From contig JAEYOL010000241.1 of assembly GCA_023411775.1 (NCBI GenBank), positions 1 to 15,224 on the forward strand: DNA of 15,224 nucleotides. Reading direction: 5' to 3'. Made by a program: the position numbers and the translations under genes. The stretch is from Bacteroidota bacterium. GTDB taxonomy: Bacteria > Bacteroidota > Bacteroidia > Chitinophagales > Chitinophagaceae. Positions 6,654 through 12,867 of this stretch are shown here, one piece after another (position 1 is the first letter of the stretch; each line of letters starts with the position of its first letter). The notes beneath the pieces are model-generated. The model was given only the letters and a program-made list of their open reading frames with translations. It ran no database searches and had not been told where the DNA came from.

Positions 6654-7703
6654 TTATTGAATGCGGACACGAGGGTCTACTACCCCGTAAAGGATATCTG
6701 CCAATATATTAATTAGAATAAAAAAGGTAGCCGATATCAACACGGAGCCCATCACAACGGGGTAATCCAGTTTTTCCAACGCGTCGACCGTTACCTTGCC
6801 AATGCCCTGCCAGCCAAAAATATATTCCACAAAAAAAGCGCCCGCCAAAAGTTCGGCAAACCAGCCGGTAATGGCGGTGATAACAGGATTCAAAGCGTTG
6901 CGTAAACCATGTTTCCAGATCACTCTTCGTTTACTGAGACCTTTGGCATAGGCAGTCCGGATATAATCCTGGTCAAGTGTATCCAGCATGGCGCTCCGCG
7001 TAAGTTGCGTGATAATAGCAAGCGGACGTATCCCCAGCGTCACGGCAGGAAGTATCAGGTTTTGCAGGGAGAGTTTTTTTTGTCCCGTCACCTCGTCAAT
7101 ATCAAACCAGCTTCCGGATATATGCAGACCAGTCCAGTCGCTGAGTACAAATCCAAACGCATACGCGATGATGATGCCCATGAAAAATGAAGGTGCAGAG
7201 ATGCCGACAATACTTGAAAAAATGGCAGACGTATCCACCCAGGTATTTTGTTTCACTGCGGCAATCACACCGAGTGGTATTCCAAGTACCACCGCAATAA
7301 CCATTGCGGCAATGGCCAGGATCAGCGTGCCTGGCAGCGCCTGCATAAGGATGGTGCCCACATCGCGGCGGCTTTGATAAGATTTGCGTAAGTATGGCAC
7401 TTTGACCCCAAACTTTGTTTCGCCGCCAATAAAAATACCTTTAAGCGGTCGGGATTCAATTTCCGTTTTACTATGTACACATATCGGCGAAACATCGTTG
7501 AGATAATAAACAAATTGTTTCCATTTAGGCTGATCGAGATAGAGTTCTTTCCTGATATTGGCCTGCGTAGCGGAGTCACCGGTTTGTCCCATGATCAACC
7601 GGGTAGGATCACCAAAGCCCTGGAACAACATAAACACCAGCACGATAACACCGGCGAGTACAAGAATACCGTAAAATAGTTTTTTGGCAATGTATCTAAG
7701 CAT
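6654..7703 (-). CDS. OppB/DppB-type ABC transporter permease
   Basis: A 349-residue inner-membrane permease of the peptide/nickel (OppB/DppB) family. About six membrane segments are visible: residues 9-29, then clusters near 120-150, 158-188, 212-236, 272-296 and 316-340. Between the first and second lies a periplasmic loop of roughly 85 residues, as usual for OppB. The cytoplasmic EAA loop that contacts the ATPase is AYAKGLSKRRVIWKHGLRNA (251-270), and the C-terminus ends VDPRVR as in most OppB. There is no second permease, ATPase or binding protein in the window, so the rest of the transporter lies elsewhere. It is six bases after the DoxX-family gene and eight before the SMP-30 gene, which suggests one transcript. 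Substrate is probably oligopeptide-like but unproven. Confidence 0.92.
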   Translation of the reverse strand: MLRYIAKKLFYGILVLAGVIVLVFMLFQGFGDPTRLIMGQTGDSATQANIRKELYLDQPKWKQFVYYLNDVSPICVHSKTEIESRPLKGIFIGGETKFGVKVPYLRKSYQSRRDVGTILMQALPGTLILAIAAMVIAVVLGIPLGVIAAVKQNTWVDTSAIFSSIVGISAPSFFMGIIIAYAFGFVLSDWTGLHISGSWFDIDEVTGQKKLSLQNLILPAVTLGIRPLAIITQLTRSAMLDTLDQDYIRTAYAKGLSKRRVIWKHGLRNALNPVITAITGWFAELLAGAFFVEYIFGWQGIGKVTVDALEKLDYPVVMGSVLISATFFILINILADILYGVVDPRVRIQ

Positions 7704-7709
7704 GCCGGA

Positions 7710-8888
7710 TCATGGGTTTAGGGTGTCAGATTGAATAGTATCCTGCTGCGGCGGAGGTATTGTTTTTGCCTGCACTGGCAGCGCATTGATGCGATCTTCA
7801 ATTCTACCTGCCCGCTTGTGGCCCTCCTTCTCGATAATAGTGCCTTCTTTCAATAAATAAAAGCAGGGATTGGTGCGTGCTGCAGTGCGAATAGCAGTGT
7901 AGTCACAAACGAATACTGGTATACCGGCAAAAGCTGTGGATGCGAAATGGCTTATAGCCTCCTCTCTCCTGCTGGTGACTGCATATACAGGAACATTCTT
8001 TGCGGTTGCAGCTTCATAAATTTCTCCAAGTTCATCCTGCCATTCGGAAAAAGGCTTGTCGAAGTTTTCACAAAACACGATCACCGCATATGGATCTGAT
8101 AAAACAATGGAAGTTGAATCTTCATCTGTGATGCCGGTCAGGGCAAATCCTTTGATCGCCGGTTCTGCGTTGCCTTTGCGGATCAGTTTATCGGTGCGGC
8201 TTACATAATTATAATTGTCCAGATCTGCGGGTAACTCTGCAGGCGCGAATTCAAATTGTTGTCCTTCTTTCTCATAAACGAAGCGGATCGCGAAGCTGTC
8301 GGGTAATGCCCCCGGGGGGATCTTCATTTTTTCTGAAATGTTATTTCCTTTTTTATAAGGCAAACAGTCTACTACCGGCAGGTAGGTCAGCGCATACCAT
8401 TGAATGCCGAAACTGAATACCGTTACGATCCCCATCAACAACGCGCTTATTTTTCCTGAAAAGACAGGTTTGATCCGATGGCGCTGCCAAAAGATAAAAC
8501 CTATCAATATGGTGAGCGCAACGTCTTTGAGGAAAGAAGTTTTGGAACTGATCGGCAGGCAGTCGCCAAAGCAGCCGCAGTTGGTTGGCTTACCCGTAAC
8601 GTAAGTATAACCGGTAAGAAAAGTAAAAAACAGGATCAGAAGCAGAAGCAGCCAGCTAAAGAGCCTGATCCGCCAGCCGATCAGCAGGGCAAAACCGGCG
8701 ATGATCTCAAAGGCATTCATCAGTATCGACGAGGCCAGCGATATGGGGTTTAACTGTGTCAGATGCCAGATCTCGAAGAACTCCTGCATTTTATAGCTCA
8801 ATCCATGCGGATCATTAGCCTTTACCAGCCCGGAAAAGATAAAAAGCAGGCCCACTACAACGCGGGAAAAAGTTAGTAAGACTTTCAT
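7710..8888 (-). CDS. BT_3928-like DoxX-family membrane protein with thioredoxin-like C-terminus
   Basis: A 392-residue protein. Residues 1-135 form a four-helix DoxX/MauE-like membrane domain, starting with a helix at 1-24 and including two helices in the stretch 50-95; a loop at 104-110 reads CGCFGDC, three cysteines that could serve redox exchange as in MauE/VKOR-type proteins. A fifth helix (about 148-168) leads to a soluble part (about 195-370) with a thioredoxin-like pattern: VIVFCENF, VYAVTS, then TNPCFYLLKEGTI, where the Pro at 341 fits the cis-Pro position. No CXXC is present in this part. The tail is Pro/Gln rich. It follows the DUF1599 gene across a heptamer repeat and precedes the permease by six bases. 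The N-terminal family is confident; the C-terminal fold and any redox role are inference. Confidence 0.85.
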   Translation of the reverse strand: MKVLLTFSRVVVGLLFIFSGLVKANDPHGLSYKMQEFFEIWHLTQLNPISLASSILMNAFEIIAGFALLIGWRIRLFSWLLLLLILFFTFLTGYTYVTGKPTNCGCFGDCLPISSKTSFLKDVALTILIGFIFWQRHRIKPVFSGKISALLMGIVTVFSFGIQWYALTYLPVVDCLPYKKGNNISEKMKIPPGALPDSFAIRFVYEKEGQQFEFAPAELPADLDNYNYVSRTDKLIRKGNAEPAIKGFALTGITDEDSTSIVLSDPYAVIVFCENFDKPFSEWQDELGEIYEAATAKNVPVYAVTSRREEAISHFASTAFAGIPVFVCDYTAIRTAARTNPCFYLLKEGTIIEKEGHKRAGRIEDRINALPVQAKTIPPPQQDTIQSDTLNP

Positions 8889-8899
8889 AAAATTAATTT

Positions 8900-8955
8900 A
8901 TCCAGTATCCGGCATCCAGTATCCAGTATCCAGTATCTAGTATCCAGCATCCAGT
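8900..8955. repeat. Heptanucleotide tandem repeat (ATCCAGT)x8
   Basis: Eight head-to-tail 7-base units occupy this stretch: five exact ATCCAGT copies and three variants (ATCCGGC, ATCTAGT, ATCCAGC), with the start of a ninth unit (ATC) beyond. It fills the gap between the DUF1599 and DoxX-family genes and runs into the DUF1599 coding region. The TAG stop of that gene (8937-8939 on the minus strand) lies in the variant unit ATCTAGT, and the last residues ILDAGY are encoded by repeat units. Confidence 0.92.
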
Positions 8956-9494
8956 ATCAACGCAAACACACTGTAGTTTATGATATCATGATAATTCGCA
9001 TCAATCCCCTCACTGGCAAGGGTCTTCCCTTCATTGAGCAGGATCTGGCGAATGCGCTGCAGTTTCATGAGGATCAGGTCTACAAAACTTTCCTGGCTCA
9101 TGCTGCGCCATGCTTCGCCATAGTCATGATTTTTATTTTCCATCAGTTCCTTGCTCACTTTTATATGATGGTCGTACAGCGATGAAACCCTGTCGAGTTC
9201 AAGTTCCTCCGGGGTATCTTTGGGCAGGCTTAACTGGATGAGCCCAATGATCGCGTAGTTGATGATGCCGCGGAATTCGGCGGAGATATCTTCAGCTACC
9301 CTTTGTTGTTTTTTCTCCTGGATGGTTCGGATACGCTGTGCCTTTATGAATATCTGGTCGACGATGGAGATGGTTCGCAGCACTCTCCAGGCGGTTCCAT
9401 AGTCCTTTGCTTTTTTCAGGAATATCTCCTTACAGGAAGCGATCACACTATCGTATTCTAAATTGGTGTTCGTCATGTTAGCCGGTTCAGTCAT
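8937..9494 (-). CDS. DUF1599 (Nmad1) domain protein
   Basis: A 185-residue soluble, mostly helical protein of the DUF1599 family, also called nucleotide modification associated domain 1 from its phage contexts; the chromosomal role in Bacteroidota is unknown. It contains two copies of the domain: unit 1 around residues 14-88 and unit 2 around 107-181, sharing the order DYGxAWR (31-37 and 124-130), QRIR (53-56 and 146-149) and IINY (77-80 and 171-174). The start is placed at ATG 9494, the first ATG after the TATTTTTG promoter; ATG 9476 is also possible. A longer frame to 9620 would begin inside folP and is rejected. The C-terminus is encoded by the heptamer repeat. It is probably the first gene of a four-gene leftward operon. 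Confidence 0.85.
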   Translation of the reverse strand: MTEPANMTNTNLEYDSVIASCKEIFLKKAKDYGTAWRVLRTISIVDQIFIKAQRIRTIQEKKQQRVAEDISAEFRGIINYAIIGLIQLSLPKDTPEELELDRVSSLYDHHIKVSKELMENKNHDYGEAWRSMSQESFVDLILMKLQRIRQILLNEGKTLASEGIDANYHDIINYSVFALILDAGY

Positions 9495-9518
9495 ACTGAT
9501 CATAAATGCGCTTGTTCT

Positions 9519-9526
9519 TACCTTAG
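9519..9526 (+). promoter_or_regulatory. Possible -7 element of folP
   Basis: TACCTTAG matches TAnnTTTG at five of six fixed positions, 26 bases before the folP ATG, with a C following as in stronger promoters of this type. It lies three bases from the divergent DUF1599 promoter. The match is imperfect and no -33 element is clear. Confidence 0.35.
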
Positions 9527-9529
9527 CTT

Positions 9530-9537
9530 CAAAAATA
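9530..9537 (-). promoter_or_regulatory. Bacteroidota -7 element of the DUF1599 operon
   Basis: Minus-strand TATTTTTG, an exact TAnnTTTG match, lies 35 bases before ATG 9494 and 53 before ATG 9476. It falls inside the 58-base divergent gap to folP, which supports a start at or after 9494 for the DUF1599 gene. Confidence 0.5.
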
Positions 9538-9552
9538 AAGAAACAAAGCCTA

Positions 9553-10383
9553 ATGTTTACGCTCAATTGTAAAGGCCGCCTGCTGGTTGTTGATAAGCCG
9601 TTGGTAATGGGGATCATCAATGTTACACCCGACTCGTTTTACGAGCCCAGCAGGAAGCAGAGCATCGATGGAATACTGAATATAGCGGAAGGAATGATTA
9701 ATGACGGTGCCGCTATCCTTGATATCGGTGGTCAGAGCACAAGACCTGGCAGCGAACCGGTGAATGAGGAGGAGGAGTTGAACAGAGTGGTCCCTGCCAT
9801 TGAGGCAATAACCGGAAGATTCAAAGATGTTGTTATTTCGATAGATACCTATTACGCAGGTGTGGCGAGGAAGGCTGTTGAGGCAGGAGCATCCATCATC
9901 AATGATATCAGTGCTGGCAGCATGGATGCAGGCATGATTGACACGGCCGCCAGCCTGAAGGTGCCATACGTGCTCATGCATATGCAGGGTGTGCCGGGAA
10001 ATATGCAGCAGGCGCCACATTATGAAAATGTAACACGTGAGGTGCTGGACTTTTTTATTTCCAAAACCGATGAGCTCAGGAAGGCTGGTATCAATGATAT
10101 CATCATCGACCCAGGGTTTGGTTTTGGGAAAACCATTAAGCATAATTTTGAACTCCTGCGAAACCTCAACCTTTTTAAAATGCTGAATTGTCCACTACTG
10201 GTAGGTATTTCCCGAAAATCGACAATTTGCAAAACGCTGAACGTCACTTCCGATCAGGCGCTCAACGGAACTACTGTTTTAAATACAGTTGGCCTTATGA
10301 ACGGCGCATCGATCTTAAGAGTGCATGATGTAAAGGAAGCCGTGCAGGCGGTTAAGCTGATGTTTGCGATGAACGAGGTTTAG
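9553..10383 (+). CDS. folP: Dihydropteroate synthase
   Basis: FolP joins p-aminobenzoate to dihydropterin pyrophosphate in folate synthesis and is the sulfonamide target. The 276-residue protein shows all the TIM-barrel motifs in order: MGIINVTPDSF (19-29), DIGGQSTRPGS (57-67), IDTY (97-100), INDIS (116-120), MHMQGVP (142-148), DPGFGFGKT (186-194), GISRKS (218-223) and RVHDV (256-260), the final R-x-H being the pterin/phosphate site. The start is placed at ATG 9553 because the protein then begins ten residues before the first strand as usual; an in-frame ATG at 9463 lies inside the divergent gene. It diverges from the DUF1599 gene and ends at a hairpin terminator 20 bases after the stop. Confidence 0.97.
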   Translation: MFTLNCKGRLLVVDKPLVMGIINVTPDSFYEPSRKQSIDGILNIAEGMINDGAAILDIGGQSTRPGSEPVNEEEELNRVVPAIEAITGRFKDVVISIDTYYAGVARKAVEAGASIINDISAGSMDAGMIDTAASLKVPYVLMHMQGVPGNMQQAPHYENVTREVLDFFISKTDELRKAGINDIIIDPGFGFGKTIKHNFELLRNLNLFKMLNCPLLVGISRKSTICKTLNVTSDQALNGTTVLNTVGLMNGASILRVHDVKEAVQAVKLMFAMNEV

Positions 10384-10403
10384 TAGCATCAAAAAAAAAA
10401 CAA

Positions 10404-10439
10404 AAGCACCTACAGAATAATGTAGATGCTTTCTCTCTC
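10404..10439 (+). terminator. folP terminator, possibly bidirectional
   Basis: AGCACCTACA (10404-10413) pairs with TGTAGATGCT (10420-10429) around a GAATAA loop, a ten-position stem with one C-A mismatch, followed by a pyrimidine run TTCTCTCTCT. On the upstream side a run of nine A, then C and four A (10391-10404), becomes a near-perfect T-tract on the minus strand, so it can also stop transcripts coming from the FKBP gene. Confidence 0.7.
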
Positions 10440-10598
10440 TTTCACCAAGACGTTTTAATCATGCCTTAATGGGGGTTCTTCAGTAATTCAAAGGATTGGA
10501 CAGGTATTGTAGTACGGTAAATGTCAAATTTTGACGGTTTTCATAGTGCTTACTCTTATGGATCTTGGACTAAAAACGGGGCCTCATACACTGTCCAC

Positions 10599-10626
10599 AA
10601 AAAAGCCGCCTCTTTTCAAAGGCGGC
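10599..10626 (-). terminator. FKBP gene terminator
   Basis: On the minus strand GCCGCCT and AGGCGGC form a perfect 7-base GC-rich stem (10620-10626 with 10605-10611) around an 8-base loop, followed by six T (10604-10599). This is a textbook intrinsic terminator about 70 bases after the FKBP stop codon. Confidence 0.88.
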
Positions 10627-10697
10627 ACAAAGTTGCAACTTTATTTTCATATCACAATCAATCCAGGATTGAGTTGTATCAATTTCTTAAAGCTTGT

Positions 10698-11678
10698 TTA
10701 TCTTGAATCTGTTGTTGGCGTATCTGAAACTTTCAGCAATTCGATATCGAATTTCAAAGCTTCAAATGGTTTGAATGGAGAACCCTGCGGTGGATTCTTA
10801 CCATAAGCTCTGAACCCGGGGATATACAGTGTACCTTTGCCTCCTTCCTTAAACAACCTCATTCCTTCGTCCCAGCCGTTGATGACCCTGCCCTGGCCCA
10901 ATTGGAAGGTGAATGAACTTTCCTGGAAAAGACTGTCGGTTTCAAGAAACCTGCCTGCGTATTTAACGGTTACATATTTTCCGGAATCCGCTTGCGGTCC
11001 TGTACCCTGCTGAAGGATCTGGACAAAAGTTCCTTTCCCGGTTTTTTGCGCGTCTATATTATTCTTCTTCAGGTAGTCTTCCATTTGCTGTATGCCTTTC
11101 GCCGCTTCACCTGATTTTTCCATCTCAATATCTTCTTTGTCTCTCATTTCCTGCATCTCCTTACGCATCTTAGCCGCCTGCTCTTCCTGTTCTTTCAACA
11201 TACGCGGGCGATCCCTCTCCGATTCCGCAGTCATATCAACCTGGTAGAGACTATCATTTTCTATAATATCTAATACCTTGAATGAGGTTGTCAACCTGTC
11301 GCTTCTCTTCATGAAAGGTGGTACTTCAGGCATGATACCTTTTTTAATCAGCGAATCGATCAGTACCACGGTAACCACGCTGTCTCCTTTTCTTAACAGG
11401 TGAAAGATCTCACCAGGGTTGTAAGCCTCGTTGGGTCCGGCAGATACTTTTACGTAAGCAGGCATTTTACCAAAACTCGTTTGGAGTACCGAGTCATTCA
11501 GTTTTTGGGTGAAATGAAGTTTCAGGTATTCACCTTCTTTGACAGTAGAGTCTTTGGCGTTTGACGAGATGATCTTGTACAGCATCCCGCTTTTTGTTTT
11601 CTGGTAATTTATATTGTTGCATGAACTTACCAGGGCCATGCTTGCGATCAGTACAATGGAAACAAAGATTGGTTTCAT
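10698..11678 (-). CDS. FKBP-type peptidyl-prolyl isomerase lipoprotein
   Basis: A 326-residue envelope lipoprotein: signal peptide with lipobox VSSC and lipid-anchored Cys20. Two FKBP-like modules flank a charged helix. The N-terminal module (about 28-139) keeps the fold pattern (GEYLKLHFTQKL, RKGDSVVTVVLIDSL) but lacks most catalytic aromatic residues, having His for the pocket Trp in IFHLLRKGD. A Glu/Met/Arg-rich helical linker (about 150-200) follows, then a standard FKBP domain (about 208-317) with YAGRFLETDSLF, GQGRVINGWDEGMRLF, IPGFRAYG and FDIELLKV. The layout is Mip/FkpA-like, so it is likely a periplasm-facing or surface folding catalyst. It starts nine bases after the nrnA-like gene stop and is cotranscribed with it; a strong terminator follows. 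Confidence 0.92.
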   Translation of the reverse strand: MKPIFVSIVLIASMALVSSCNNINYQKTKSGMLYKIISSNAKDSTVKEGEYLKLHFTQKLNDSVLQTSFGKMPAYVKVSAGPNEAYNPGEIFHLLRKGDSVVTVVLIDSLIKKGIMPEVPPFMKRSDRLTTSFKVLDIIENDSLYQVDMTAESERDRPRMLKEQEEQAAKMRKEMQEMRDKEDIEMEKSGEAAKGIQQMEDYLKKNNIDAQKTGKGTFVQILQQGTGPQADSGKYVTVKYAGRFLETDSLFQESSFTFQLGQGRVINGWDEGMRLFKEGGKGTLYIPGFRAYGKNPPQGSPFKPFEALKFDIELLKVSDTPTTDSR

Positions 11679-11687
11679 TTTAAGTGT

Positions 11688-12695
11688 TTATTGTAATAAA
11701 GTCTTATTTGCTTTGACAGCTTCTTTAAATTTCTGCACGGTAACTTCCAGTGAGTCCATACTACGGCCACCCGAGGCATTGAAATGTCCCCCACCCTCAA
11801 AATATTTTCGAGCAAAGGCATTACAGTCAAAATCACCCTTGCTCCGGAAACTCCATTTTCTTTCCTCGTCGCGGTCTATTACCAGTCCCACCAATTTTAT
11901 GCCCTGAATGGATTGTGGGAAATTGACCAATCCTTCAGTATCCCCCGTTTTTATATAATATTTAAGCAGGTCATTTTTAGGTATTGCTACCAGCGCGGTA
12001 TTGTATTCATACAGCACTTCCATGCGATGCAGGAGTACATGCCCTGTGAACCTGAGCTTATTTTCCAGGAAATTATCAAACAGGTTCTCATGCACCTTAG
12101 AATGTTCCAGCCCTTTTGATTTAAGGTCTGCTACCAGCAGGTGTACACCTGCATGCGCTGAAGGAAAACGGAACGAACCGGTATCAGACACAACGCCTGC
12201 ATAGATGCACTCACCTATGTCTTCATCGATCCTGTCGCCATGACCCGATGCAACGATCAGGTCATAGATCATTTCGCAGGTTGAACTTTTCGAAGTATCG
12301 CTGATACCATAATCGAAGGAAGGTGAATCGGGTTCGCGGTGATGGTCAATCAGAATCTTTACGCATTTTGCTTGCTGGAGCTTTCCCGCAAGATGCCTGG
12401 TACGATGAAAAATGTTGAAGTCGAGACAAAATAACCAGTCGGCTTCGTCTAACGCCAACTCCGCTTTAGCTTTATTGGCTTCATAGTCGATCACTTCCTC
12501 GCAACCCGGCATCCAGTTGAGCCATTTGGCCCAGTTGGTTGGCGAGATCACGGTCACCTGGTGACCAAGCTGTTTTAAAAAACGCGCCAGGCCCAGCGAA
12601 GCCCCCATGGCATCGGCGTCGGGTTTCTGGTGCATGGTAATAATCGTCTTGCGCGGTTGTGGCAAAAGTGGAAATATATCCTGGATGGGTTTCAT
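11688..12695 (-). CDS. nrnA: DHH-family phosphoesterase (NrnA-like nanoRNase/pAp phosphatase)
   Basis: A 335-residue cytosolic DHH/DHHA1 phosphoesterase of the NrnA type, which degrades RNA dinucleotides and other nanoRNAs and removes the 3' phosphate from pAp. Metal-site motifs in order: HQKPDADAMG (22-31), LDFN with Asp92, the DHH triad at 117-119 (ILIDHHREPD) and SDTGSFRF (170-177). The DHHA1 RNA-binding motif is GGGHFNASGG (301-310). Length is normal for NrnA (about 315-340). A weak promoter-like TATCTTCG on the minus strand at 12707-12714 lies 11 bases before the start. It heads a two-gene operon with the FKBP lipoprotein and diverges from ndk. Symbol given on family resemblance; the preferred substrate is not tested. 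Confidence 0.9.
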   Translation of the reverse strand: MKPIQDIFPLLPQPRKTIITMHQKPDADAMGASLGLARFLKQLGHQVTVISPTNWAKWLNWMPGCEEVIDYEANKAKAELALDEADWLFCLDFNIFHRTRHLAGKLQQAKCVKILIDHHREPDSPSFDYGISDTSKSSTCEMIYDLIVASGHGDRIDEDIGECIYAGVVSDTGSFRFPSAHAGVHLLVADLKSKGLEHSKVHENLFDNFLENKLRFTGHVLLHRMEVLYEYNTALVAIPKNDLLKYYIKTGDTEGLVNFPQSIQGIKLVGLVIDRDEERKWSFRSKGDFDCNAFARKYFEGGGHFNASGGRSMDSLEVTVQKFKEAVKANKTLLQ

Positions 12696-12733
12696 AAAAG
12701 CGGTTGCGAAGATAAGGGAATAGGCGGGATAAT

Positions 12734-12768
12734 AGTCGGGAGGTGGGTGTCGATAGTCGGGAGTCGCT
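12734..12768. repeat. Decayed heptamer repeat (AGTCGGG-like)
   Basis: Five 7-base units in register: AGTCGGG, AGGTGGG, TGTCGAT, AGTCGGG, AGTCGCT. The stretch includes a 10-base direct repeat ATAGTCGGGA at 12732-12741 and 12753-12762, with a one-mismatch copy at 12720-12729. It lies in the divergent gap between the nrnA-like gene and ndk. Confidence 0.55.
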
Positions 12769-12771
12769 AAC

Positions 12772-12795
12772 TTAGAATTTTCATTATAATTCTAA
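12772..12795. repeat. Inverted repeat in the nrnA/ndk gap
   Basis: Perfect 8-base arms TTAGAATT (12772-12779) and AATTCTAA (12788-12795) surround an 8-base AT-rich loop. It is upstream of both divergent genes and so is not a terminator for either; it could be an operator. AT-richness makes a chance match possible. Confidence 0.45.
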
Positions 12796-12840
12796 CCTTA
12801 AATTGGCAATCAGGAATTAGCAACTCACTCACTCTTTCCC

Positions 12841-12848
12841 TATTTTTG
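12841..12848 (+). promoter_or_regulatory. Bacteroidota -7 element of ndk
   Basis: TATTTTTG is an exact TAnnTTTG match followed by C, 19 bases before the ndk ATG. No TTG is found at the usual -33 spacing. Spacing to the start is nearly the same as for the EVE and pdhA genes. Confidence 0.65.
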
Positions 12849-12867
12849 CGGCCCAAAAGCAATAACA

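Larger units (their letters stand above)
10384..10697. other. 314-base gap between convergent folP and the FKBP gene
   Basis: This gap holds a terminator hairpin at each end: one for folP near 10404-10431 and one for the FKBP gene at 10599-10626. Between them (about 10440-10598) I see no supported gene, TAnnTTTG promoter or strong structure, only a short near-palindrome GTCAAATTTTGAC at 10523-10535. A 61-residue open frame on the plus strand crosses the FKBP terminator and has no recognisable domain, so it is left out. Confidence 0.6.

Noticed and set aside
8900..8955. ATCCAGT array as a CRISPR array
   Set aside because: Units are 7 bases and directly adjacent with no spacers, and no cas genes are present.
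9463..9552. N-terminal extension of folP to ATG 9463
   Set aside because: It would overlap the start of the divergent DUF1599 gene and adds 30 hydrophobic residues before a cytosolic enzyme; ATG 9553 gives the usual FolP start.
9495..9620. N-terminal extension of the DUF1599 frame to ATG 9620
   Set aside because: It would start inside the folP coding region and upstream of the likely promoter; the extra residues show no domain pattern.
9550..10143. 197-residue open frame opposite folP
   Set aside because: All FolP motifs are on the plus strand; this frame is an antisense shadow.
10523..10535. Near-palindrome GTCAAATTTTGAC as an operator
   Set aside because: Short, AT-rich and not near any promoter or start codon; easily chance.
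10521..10706. Open frame of 61 residues on the plus strand in the folP/FKBP gap
   Set aside because: It runs through the FKBP terminator hairpin and into the FKBP gene end, has no recognisable domain and no promoter signal in front.
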